Below are positions 27,026 to 35,400 of a stretch of 64,000 nt of DNA, piece after piece. The position numbers and the translations under genes were made by a program. The DNA lies in NCBI GenBank assembly GCA_044223995.1, contig JBGALE010000010.1, positions 62,001-126,000 on the forward strand, written 5' to 3'. Below the pieces are notes generated by a model. That model was not told the origin of the DNA, did no database searches, and saw nothing but the letters and a program-made list of their open reading frames with translations. Every line of letters begins with the position of its first letter. Position 1 is the stretch's first letter. Source of the stretch: JACMLD01 sp044223995. Its GTDB lineage: Bacteria > Bacteroidota > Bacteroidia > Chitinophagales > Chitinophagaceae.

Positions 27026-27784
27026 ATGAACAAACTGGTATTGATTACTGGCGCTACTTCCGGTTTTGGAAAAGCAGCCGCGGACATATTTGCTGCAAAC
27101 GGGTATAACCTGATCATTACAGGGAGAAGGGCCGACAGGCTGGAAACAAGCAAAGCCGAGCTGGAAAAAAAATACAGTGTCTCGGTATTACCACTTGTTT
27201 TTGATGTGAGAAAGCGGGATGAAGTTTTTAAAGCCATTGAGCAATTACCGGAAAAATGGAAAGCAATTGACGTATTGGTCAATAATGCAGGACTGGCATT
27301 GGGCAGGGATTATTTTGATGATGCCAGTATTGACGACTGGGATACTATGATCGATACCAATGTAAAAGGCTTATTGTATGTGACCAAGGCTGTTGTTCCA
27401 TTCATGGCAGCACGCAATAAAGGTCATATTATTAATATTGGTTCCACTGCAGGAAAGGAAGTATATGAAAAAGGTAATGTGTATTGCGCTTCCAAGCATG
27501 CAGTAGATGCTATCAGCAAAGCCATGCGCATCGATTTGCTGCAACACCGCATAAAAGTAACCGCTATTCATCCCGGTGCGGCTGAAACAGAATTCTCGAA
27601 CATTCGCTTCAAAGGGGATGATGCTACGGCAAAAAAAGTATATGAAGGGTATAAAGCGCTTAGTGCCAAAGATGTAGCAGATGTAATTTTTTATGTCACC
27701 ACCCTTCCGGAACACGTTTGCATCAACGACCTTGTGCTAACCTGTACAGCCCAGGCCAACTCATTTATTACATTTAAAGGCTAA
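27026..27784 (+). CDS. Short-chain dehydrogenase, YdfG-like
   Basis: This 252-residue classical SDR shows the NAD(P) loop TGATSGFGKA, NNAGLALG, and the catalytic Ser-Tyr-Lys triad in GSTAGKEVY and YCASKHA. ITGRRADRLE provides a basic pair after the second strand, which favours NADPH. The closest named group is the 3-hydroxy acid / serine dehydrogenase type (YdfG). It is monocistronic, starting 65 bases after the T9SS client. A box TAATTTCG about 30 bases before the start resembles a -7 element. Confidence 0.92.
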   Translation: MNKLVLITGATSGFGKAAADIFAANGYNLIITGRRADRLETSKAELEKKYSVSVLPLVFDVRKRDEVFKAIEQLPEKWKAIDVLVNNAGLALGRDYFDDASIDDWDTMIDTNVKGLLYVTKAVVPFMAARNKGHIINIGSTAGKEVYEKGNVYCASKHAVDAISKAMRIDLLQHRIKVTAIHPGAAETEFSNIRFKGDDATAKKVYEGYKALSAKDVADVIFYVTTLPEHVCINDLVLTCTAQANSFITFKG

Positions 27785-27920
27785 TAATTGACCGGTATCG
27801 GCCTTGTTTACCCCAATAAAAAGTTAAGGGTAAATAAAGAGCAATACAGCTTGCATGAACAGCGTTATAATATTATCTTAGAGCCTTATAGTTAATCCGT
27901 TTCTTGTAAAACCCATTTGT

Positions 27921-28406
27921 ATGAAAAGCGTCCTGTGCAAAATCGCCCTTGTGGGCCTGATCGTAATCGTATCATTTTCAGCTAAGGCCCAGGAAGATGT
28001 TATACGCCTGGAAAACTGCATGAACGAATCTTACAAGACGCAAATAGACAGCCTCAAACAATTATTTTCTGCACAGGGTTTTGAAGTAGTAAGGGAAGCT
28101 TCCATTAAGATGGAAAGCGAATACGAAATGCCCATCGTTGTTCCCTTAAACCAGGGAAGTTATTACCAGTTTATTTTTATCGGCGATCCCACTTCAAAAC
28201 TATATGAAGTACGTATGTACGACTGGAACGAACGCCAAGTAGTTTACCAGAAAAAAATGTGGGGCGATGTGGATGGCAATATCATTAGCTACTCTTACAT
28301 ACCACAATTCTCCGAATACCACATGATAAAACCGGTACAGGTAAATAAGCAAAAGAAGAAAAACCTTTGTGGTTATGTAATGCTGCTGAAAAAAGTAAGG
28401 CAGTAA
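27921..28406 (+). CDS. Small secreted protein of unknown function
   Basis: This is a 161-residue protein with a clear signal peptide (VIVSFSAKAQ). The mature part has one cysteine near the start (RLENCMNESY) and a second near the end (KKKNLCGYVMLLKK), a helical segment, and then predicted strands including YYQFIFIGDPTSKLYEVRMY. I do not recognise a family, although a short periplasmic domain of this kind is common in Chitinophagaceae. It is convergent with the thioredoxin gene and has its own upstream space of 136 bases with TATCTTAG as a possible -7 box. Confidence 0.75.
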   Translation: MKSVLCKIALVGLIVIVSFSAKAQEDVIRLENCMNESYKTQIDSLKQLFSAQGFEVVREASIKMESEYEMPIVVPLNQGSYYQFIFIGDPTSKLYEVRMYDWNERQVVYQKKMWGDVDGNIISYSYIPQFSEYHMIKPVQVNKQKKKNLCGYVMLLKKVRQ

Positions 28407-28467
28407 ACAACTCAAACTAACCAGTTTTCCCTGCCCATATTTCCAGGGATTCAACCATGGTATCAAT

Positions 28468-29109
28468 TCATTTCCGGTTAATCAGTCCATTCACCCAGTC
28501 TTCAAAAAAACCATAACCGCGCGCACCCGCTACTACGTCCTGTATATTCCCATACCGATCAATTAAAATAGAAACTGGTCTTGTCGATAAACTATCCAGC
28601 ATGGCATTCCCGGAATAATGTCCTGTTATCAACTGCATGGGGTATTGCAGCAGGTATGATTGAATGGTATTATTGTCTTCGTCTGAAATGGCAATCACTT
28701 TTACATTTCTATTCCTGTACACTGAATCAAGCCTGTTCAAATCAGGCAATTCTCTCCTGCAGGGCCCGCACCAGGTAGCCCATAGGTTCAATATGATAAC
28801 TTTTCCGCGATATGCCTGCAGTGAATCTTCGCGCTGGCCTGGTACTGTGTAAAATATAAGTTTGCCTGCTGGCTTGTCTTTGTATTGTAAAACTGTGTTT
28901 AATGGTTGCTGAAAGCGTGTGTACAAAAGAAACATGATAAAAACTCCTGCCAATAAATAAAAAATATTTCCAGCCAGTTCCTTCCATTTGTTTCCTGCTG
29001 TATTTGGATTCTTTATTCGCTTGCGCCAATCACGAACAATTGACCAAACAGTATGAAGAATTAAGCCGGCAACAAATAATTTAAGCCAAAATAAAATGGT
29101 AGTAGTCAT
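28468..29109 (-). CDS. TlpA-like membrane-anchored thioredoxin
   Basis: This 213-residue redoxin has an N-terminal helix (about 5-20), a basic stretch, a second helix at about 48-65, and then a thioredoxin fold with the active site ATWCGPCRREL. The preceding VIILNLWATW is typical for the TlpA/ResA group, which reduces periplasmic disulfides, for example in cytochrome c maturation. The ATG at 29109 is chosen; a frame extension to 29148 would overlap the upstream gene. It lies 10 bases after the trans-sulfuration enzyme gene and is probably co-transcribed. Confidence 0.88.
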   Translation of the reverse strand: MTTTILFWLKLFVAGLILHTVWSIVRDWRKRIKNPNTAGNKWKELAGNIFYLLAGVFIMFLLYTRFQQPLNTVLQYKDKPAGKLIFYTVPGQREDSLQAYRGKVIILNLWATWCGPCRRELPDLNRLDSVYRNRNVKVIAISDEDNNTIQSYLLQYPMQLITGHYSGNAMLDSLSTRPVSILIDRYGNIQDVVAGARGYGFFEDWVNGLINRK

Positions 29110-29119
29110 AATGAGTGTA

Positions 29120-30349
29120 TCAGGATTGCAACGCCTGTTCCAAATCATTTAAAATATCCGGAAGGTTTTCAATGCCAATACTCATCCTGATCAGGCCATC
29201 TGTTATCCCAAATTTTTCCCGGTCTTCCCTGGCTACACTGTAATGGCTCATGCTGGCCGGGTGAGATATTAATGTATCCGTAGTGCCCAGCGAAACGGCT
29301 CTTGTACACATCTGTAGTTTATCAATAAATTGCTTTCCTGCCTCCAACCCTCCTTTTAATTCAATACTCATCATAGGTCCCGGGTGACGCATTTGCTTTT
29401 TTGACGTGGCATAATCCGGATGATGTTCCAGCCCGGTATAATTTACTTTCAATACAGACGAATGTTTATCAAGATAGCGGGCAACTTCCATGGCATTGCT
29501 GCAATGGCGTTCCATGCGCAGCTCCAATGTTTTCATACCAAGTGTTAACAGGAATGCATCGAACGCATTGCTGTTGCCACCCAGCAAACGGTACCATTTG
29601 GTAATTTTTGTATTCATCTTTTCCAAATCTTTTCCCACCAACACACCACCAATAGCAGTTCCATGACCATTGAGAAATTTCGTGGTAGAATGAAAAACAA
29701 AATCGACCCCGTATTTAAATGGCTGTTGCAAATAAGGTGTGGCGAAAGTATTGTCAACAGATACGCCAATATTGTGTAGCCTGGCAAGTTTGGTTAAGGC
29801 TTCAATATCCACGCACTGTATGGTTGGATTTGCAGGTGTCTCGAGATGCATCCAGGCAATACCGGGGTTGTCTTTTATTGCTTTTGCAGCAGCATTCAAA
29901 TCTCTTAAATCGGCAATCACTACGTCTATGCCAAGAGGTGGCAGTACTTTATGAAGCAGTTCATGTGTTCCACCATAGAGTGAATAATGTGATAACACTT
30001 TATCTCCTTTTTGCAGGTTGGCGAGAAACATGGTGGTCATCGCGGCCTGTCCGCTTGCATGAAGGAAGGCTTTTAATTGCAAGGGAGATCCATCTGAGTT
30101 TTGTAAACCAAATGATTCAAAGGCACAGATCTTTTCTTCTGCTTCTGTAAAACCGGGGTTGCCCCATCTTGTATAAATATAACCAGGCTCCAGGTTCGCG
30201 AAACGACGCATCCCCTGTTCAGCAGTATCGAATGTAAAAGTAGAAGTGGCATATATGGGTGTCAGGTGTGAGGAAAGTGGATCATTTTCGTGCCCGGTAT
30301 GTATGGCTACGGAGCTAAAGCCAGAAAGCGGGAAACTATTCTTTTTCAT
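29120..30349 (-). CDS. Cys/Met-metabolism PLP enzyme (trans-sulfuration family)
   Basis: This 409-residue fold-type I PLP enzyme has IYTRWGNPGFTEAEEKI at the N-terminus, the substrate/cofactor loop YSLYGGTHELLH, and the PLP lysine in STTKFLNGHGTAIGG. The family contains cystathionine gamma-synthase, gamma-lyase, O-acetylhomoserine sulfhydrylase and methionine gamma-lyase. Methionine gamma-lyases usually have Cys where this protein has the second Gly of YGGT, so that activity is less likely. The exact reaction cannot be fixed by sequence alone. Pairing with a periplasmic thioredoxin may be chance. Confidence 0.9.
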   Translation of the reverse strand: MKKNSFPLSGFSSVAIHTGHENDPLSSHLTPIYATSTFTFDTAEQGMRRFANLEPGYIYTRWGNPGFTEAEEKICAFESFGLQNSDGSPLQLKAFLHASGQAAMTTMFLANLQKGDKVLSHYSLYGGTHELLHKVLPPLGIDVVIADLRDLNAAAKAIKDNPGIAWMHLETPANPTIQCVDIEALTKLARLHNIGVSVDNTFATPYLQQPFKYGVDFVFHSTTKFLNGHGTAIGGVLVGKDLEKMNTKITKWYRLLGGNSNAFDAFLLTLGMKTLELRMERHCSNAMEVARYLDKHSSVLKVNYTGLEHHPDYATSKKQMRHPGPMMSIELKGGLEAGKQFIDKLQMCTRAVSLGTTDTLISHPASMSHYSVAREDREKFGITDGLIRMSIGIENLPDILNDLEQALQS

Positions 30350-30448
30350 ATTGATTGCTCAGCATTTCTATTAAATTAAAAGGGCATGCCATACCTTTAC
30401 ATATTGTTAAAATACTTTATACCGCCCATAATCTTTTCAATCGATTGC

Positions 30449-30479
30449 TTGGACTTATCAAATGCAAATTATTTCTTTG
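30449..30479 (+). promoter_or_regulatory. Candidate promoter of the small porin gene
   Basis: TTGG at 30449 and TTTCTTTG at 30472-30479 are about 19 bases apart, with one mismatch to the -7 consensus. The start codon follows 44 bases later. An inverted repeat TGCAAA...TTTGCA overlaps the -7 region, and a palindromic TTTACTAAAGTAAA lies just downstream. Either could be an operator or an mRNA 5' hairpin. Confidence 0.45.
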
Positions 30480-30523
30480 CAATGATTTACTAAAGTAAAC
30501 TTTAAATCCTAAAACAATCAACT

Positions 30524-31147
30524 ATGAAAAAGGTCCTCTTATCAACGACTGCTCTCTTACTTATTGTTACTGCTGGTTTTGCCCAGGACGTTAGCTTCGG
30601 TGCAAAAGCAGGTATCAATGTTGCCAATCAAAAATTTAAAAGTGGTTCTGGCGGGGGAAGCCAGACCGGGGATTCAAAAGTAGGCCTTGCCATTGGTGGC
30701 TTTGCTGAAATTGGCGTTTCTGAAAACTTTGCCGTACAGCCTGAATTACTGTACTCACAAATGGGTGCTAAGGACAAAAGCACCGGATCAACTTTTTCCG
30801 TAAACCTTGATTACATTGCTATTCCCGTTTTAGCCAAGTACAAAAACTCTGGCTTTGGCGTGTATGCGGGCCCGCAGGTAGGTATTTTGGTTAGTTCAAA
30901 ATACAAAGGCGGTGGATCCAGCGTAGATGCTAAAGACGATTACAAAAGTGTTGACTTTAACGGGGTATTCGGGGCAGAATATACTTTTGAGCCTGGTGTT
31001 GTGATAAGTGCCCGTTATTTATTTGGTTTGGCAAACATTGCCAAAACAGGAGGTAACAGCAATTTCGAAAGTGGCGACAAAGTTACCAACAGTGCATTTA
31101 ATATTACTGTCGGTTATGTATTCGGCGGATCAGGAAAAAAGAACTAA
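30524..31147 (+). CDS. Porin-family outer-membrane beta-barrel protein
   Basis: This 207-residue protein has a signal peptide (LLIVTAGFAQ) and the OMP_b-brl_2 pattern: FGAKAGINVANQKF at the start, then amphipathic strands such as FAVQPELLYSQMGAK, YIAIPVLAKYK and FGVYAGPQVGILVSSKY. A glycine- and serine-rich loop (KSGSGGGSQTGDS) lies near the N-terminus. Such eight-stranded barrels are abundant in Bacteroidota and their roles are mostly structural or unknown. It stands alone with its own promoter and a good terminator. Confidence 0.9.
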   Translation: MKKVLLSTTALLLIVTAGFAQDVSFGAKAGINVANQKFKSGSGGGSQTGDSKVGLAIGGFAEIGVSENFAVQPELLYSQMGAKDKSTGSTFSVNLDYIAIPVLAKYKNSGFGVYAGPQVGILVSSKYKGGGSSVDAKDDYKSVDFNGVFGAEYTFEPGVVISARYLFGLANIAKTGGNSNFESGDKVTNSAFNITVGYVFGGSGKKN

Positions 31148-31167
31148 GCCACAACTCATTTATGAAA

Positions 31168-31196
31168 AGCCTTGCATTCAATGCAGGGCTTTTTTA
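31168..31196 (+). terminator. Rho-independent terminator after porin gene
   Basis: A 10-bp stem AGCCTTGCAT / ATGCAGGGCT (one G-T pair) with a 3-base loop is followed by six T. It sits 20 bases past the stop of the small porin gene, which converges with fabH. Confidence 0.85.
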
Positions 31197-31290
31197 TTTA
31201 TTGGATTCGATCTATGAATACACCTCAAACCAGCATAAACAACGAACCCGGTTTATTCAACCGGGTTTGCGAATTAATTGTATTGATATA

Positions 31291-32283
31291 TTAGTAAGCC
31301 CATTTTACCAGCGTTGCACCCCAGGTAAATCCGCCGCCAAATGCAGCCAGCACTAAATTGTCTCCTTTCTTCAATTGTTTTTCCCAATCCCACAGGCAAA
31401 GTGGTATGGTTCCCGCCGTAGTATTCCCATACCGTTGGATATTGATCATTACTTTTTCTTTTGGTAAACCCATTCTGCTGGCAGTCGCATCGATAATCCG
31501 GAGGTTGGCCTGGTGTGGTACCAGCCAGGAGATGTCTTCGCCGGTTAATTTATTTCGCTCGAGCAATTCTGCACTTACATCTGCCATACCTTTCACAGCA
31601 AACTTAAATACTGCCTGTCCTTCCTGGTAGGCAAAATGCTCCTTCGCAGTAACGGTTTCAATCGTTGCTGGTTTTAATGAACCACCTGCCTTCATGTGAA
31701 GGTAATTTCTGCCACTCCCGTCTGTTCTCAGTATACTGTCCAGCACGCCGCATCCTTCATTGTTAGGCTCCAATAAAACAGCTCCGGCACCATCTCCAAA
31801 TATGATACAGGTAGCCCGATCGGTGTAATCGATTATTGCACTCATTTTATCAGCACCAGCCACAACTACTTTTTTATAACGACCGCTTTCAATATAGCTG
31901 GCACCTGTTGTGAGGGCGAACAGGAAACCAGAACAGGCGGCGCTCATATCAAATCCCCAGGCATTGATGGCGCCGATTTTATCGCATACAATATTAGCCG
32001 TTGCCGGAAAAACCATGTCAGGTGTAACGGTCGCCACAATCAGGCAGTCTATTTCAGCAGGATCGATGCCTCTTTTTTTACAGAGTTCCAAAACAGCAGG
32101 TACGACCATATCGGAGGTGGCCTTGCCTTCGCCTTTTAAAATTCTTCTTTCTTCAATACCAGTACGGGTTCTTATCCATTCGTCATTGGTATCAACCATC
32201 TTTTCCAGGTCAAAATTCGTCAGTTTATCTTCGGGAACATAGCCGCCTACAGCAGTAATGGCGGCAGTAAGTCTTTGGCTCAT
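31291..32283 (-). CDS. fabH: 3-oxoacyl-ACP synthase III
   Basis: FabH condenses acetyl-CoA or a branched acyl-CoA with malonyl-ACP to start fatty-acid synthesis. The 330-residue protein has full length and the catalytic triad: Cys in DMSAACSGFLFAL, His in WLVPHQANLRII and Asn in GNTTAGTIPL. WIRTRTGIEERR is the CoA-binding signature near the N-terminus. Here it is monocistronic, not beside plsX and rpmF as in many bacteria; Bacteroidota often have more than one fabH, so another copy may exist elsewhere. Confidence 0.95.
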   Translation of the reverse strand: MSQRLTAAITAVGGYVPEDKLTNFDLEKMVDTNDEWIRTRTGIEERRILKGEGKATSDMVVPAVLELCKKRGIDPAEIDCLIVATVTPDMVFPATANIVCDKIGAINAWGFDMSAACSGFLFALTTGASYIESGRYKKVVVAGADKMSAIIDYTDRATCIIFGDGAGAVLLEPNNEGCGVLDSILRTDGSGRNYLHMKAGGSLKPATIETVTAKEHFAYQEGQAVFKFAVKGMADVSAELLERNKLTGEDISWLVPHQANLRIIDATASRMGLPKEKVMINIQRYGNTTAGTIPLCLWDWEKQLKKGDNLVLAAFGGGFTWGATLVKWAY

Positions 32284-32349
32284 AGCTTAGAATCAGGATT
32301 TAAAAAATTTCGGTAAAAGTACAGGAAAAAGGCTTTACCGCTATTCTTA

Positions 32350-32378
32350 CAAAAAAGCCCCGCAAATGTTGCGGGGCC
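32350..32378 (-). terminator. Terminator of the secreted nuclease gene
   Basis: A perfect 9-bp GC-rich stem GCCCCGCAA / TTGCGGGGC with a 3-base loop is followed, on the minus strand, by six T. It lies between the end of the 1413-residue secreted protein gene and fabH. It has A-rich and T-rich flanks on both sides but functions most clearly for the minus strand. Confidence 0.9.
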
Positions 32379-32410
32379 GTATAAAAAAGGGGCGGTGCAG
32401 TATGTTTACA

Positions 32411-35400
32411 TTATTGAATGACCAATTTCTGGGTTGATACCTCTTTGCTGCCCACGACTTTAATGGTATATAAACCTTTTGACAAACCACCGATTGATAT
32501 CTCAGTATTGTGTATGCCCTGCGCCATCGCCTGTTGTTTTACAATTTTGCCATTCATATCTATCAATTGTACCAGTAATCGCTCATTAATATTCTCCATG
32601 GAAATTTTTATAAAACTGCTGGCCGGGTTGGGTGAAATCTTTACTACTGGTTGATTCGTGAATACCAGTTTTACCACTTTCGAATAGGCAAACTTATTAT
32701 CCGCATCTACCATTTTGAGACGATAGTAATTATTGCCGCCAATGGGTGATCCATCATTAAAGGTGTAAGCCGAAGCTTTCCCTTTTGCAGACACTGTTCC
32801 AATATTACTGAAGCGGCTTCCATCAGCGGCCCTTTCTATCACAAATTCTTTTGTATTGGTCTCTTCCGCGGTTGTCCAGTTAATGGCAACAATTCTATTT
32901 TGTTTTACAGCATTAAAATCAACCAGCTTCACGGGTAATACCGCTGCATCAAACGCATACCGCGTAAACACAGGATAGTGATCTGAAGTAGTGGTTCCAT
33001 AACTTGGAATTACACTCGTAACATCCGTTAAGATGCTGGACGATGCACTCATATAAAATGCCTTCATCTCATTTGACAACATTACATGGTCTATTACATC
33101 ATTGAAACTTACAGTTGATTTTTTACCCGCCAAACTCAAAGCAAGTGTTGGTGAAAAGAAATTAGTATTGTCCGTCGTAAATGCACTGTAAGATGTTGTG
33201 GTAAATCCATCCGTGATACTCTGATCCAAATCATCGTTGAAATCACCCAGCAATATGATATTGTCATTTGGATAAAGATTATTGAGCGTAAAGTGCAAGG
33301 TATCTGAGCCCCTCTTCCTCCTGTCATAAGCGGTAGCAGTTGGAGATGTATTGGCTTTTGCATGCAGCAATACAAAACGGATTGTTTTGGTATCACCATT
33401 CAAATTAACATCGGCTGTCATCATGAATGGGAAACGTCCGCTGGAGAAATAATTGTAGGCAGGATTGGTAAGATCTGCACTACTGTTAATTCCCTGTGTC
33501 AACAATGGTGTAGTGCTGATATTGCTAAACATGGAAGTTTTGTAAACGAATGCTTCTTTTTGTGCTTCTGAAAGTGGGGTAGCGCCTGCTTCGTTGATAT
33601 TGGTATGCGATCCGTAGTTACAAATAACATAGGAATACCCCGGCATCTGGCTCACTATATTGGCAAGCCTTGCCTCATCAACCACTTCAACCAGCCCATA
33701 CAAATCTGCACCGGTATTTTGTAAAACTGTTTTTACGTTTTGTTCCTGCAGGTTATCATTTGTTGGCCCGAGTGTGGTGCTTCCAAACCATTCCAGGTTC
33801 CAGTTTACTACTTCCAGTGTCTTTATGGGATCAATGCTGCTACCCTTGAGGTTAATCAATGTATCTGCAACACCTGTAGTAGAAACAGTAACCATTCCGG
33901 TAAAATTCTTATCATTTAATGCAGGTGCAAATTGCACATACACCGTTTTAATGATATTATTTGCTTCTGGCTGTGTAAATGAAACAGAAGAAGTAAATGT
34001 GGTGTTGTCCGTCGACAGCAGGAAACTTCCTGCCGCCGTTATGGTAAGCAGCCCGGTAATATCATTTCCGGTAACGGTAAATGTTTTTGTACTGGTTGCG
34101 CCGCCTGCTACATATCCGAATTGTATATCATCGGTGCTCAGCGTTAGTGAAGCTGGTGGCGGTGTGGCAGAATTATTAAGACTGATGTCGTCCAGTGTCC
34201 AACGGGCGCCGTCATCTGCACTTGAAGTATAAACAAACGCAATGTGCACATTCGCCGATTTAAAAGCAGCCAGGTTGATCCCATCTGACAAAGTCCATAC
34301 ATCTGTTGTCTGGCCGGGGAATTTGCCATTAATATCTGTCCAGGTAAAGTTTCTCGGATCGCCGGAACCAGGATAGTCTGTAGAAATTTTCAACTGAAGT
34401 GGCGAACCATTGAACCTCGTACGGCTGTAAAAAGATAATATCGGGAAAGTTGTTGCAGTAAGGTCAAATGATGGTGAAATCAACCAGTCTTCGTTTGGAA
34501 TATTGGTTACATCAAATCCATTTATCTGCAGCCCGTACGCAGCACTGCCGGTAGGCGGATTATTCGCATCGCGGCCAAATGTAGTACATGCCCAAACCTG
34601 CGGCCCTACTGCGCTGAAAGCAGTAAAACCTTCGGAAGGTACAGACGAACAAACATTAAATGTAGCATTAAATAATAAAGTGCCGGTGGTAAATGTCCAT
34701 GTACTGCTGCCTGCGATACCTGCGAAACTATTATTCGCCAAGTCCTTTATCGCTCCATTATCTATTTCAATATAATAACCTGTGTTGGCCGCAAGGCCCG
34801 ATAAACTAATTACTGCATGAGTACCTGACACAGCAACAGCCGTACTGCTGACATCGATTGTTTGTACAATACTATTATCGCTGGTTTTTTTCACCACGAT
34901 ATTGCCGGTACCTTTTTGTATGTTCTCGTCAAATGTTATCTCAGCCGATACCGTCGATGCCACGCCAGTGCTGCTGTTGGCAGGGTTCAGCGTCAGCAGC
35001 AACGGCGGTGTATTATCTGCGGGGTTAGTTTCCACACTGAGATCATCTATCCCCAATCCATCATCTGCACCGCTGACATCCAGGTCATTCCAGCGAACAA
35101 AGAATGTGGAACCATTTGTTATGGATAATCCTGTAATGGTGAATGCAACGGGCCCACTGTTGGCACCCGCGTTTCCATCCAGGGCTCCTACGGTTCCGGT
35201 GGAATTGGGAGCGATAAAGTCGAGTTGGTCCACATCCAGCCAGGTGCCATCCGTCAATGTTGTAGCATCTGTACTGTATTGAAAATCCAGCCGGTCGTTT
35301 CTACCGGTACCGCCTAAACGCCATTGCTTGCCGGTGTAAGCGATACGCAATGATGTAATCGTTGAGCCGGTGTTATTGATAAAGCTGCCGCCAAAACTTG

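Noticed and set aside
33660..34232. Antisense frame (190 codons) inside the secreted nuclease gene
   Set aside because: Low-complexity serine/valine-rich translation opposite a confirmed coding sequence.
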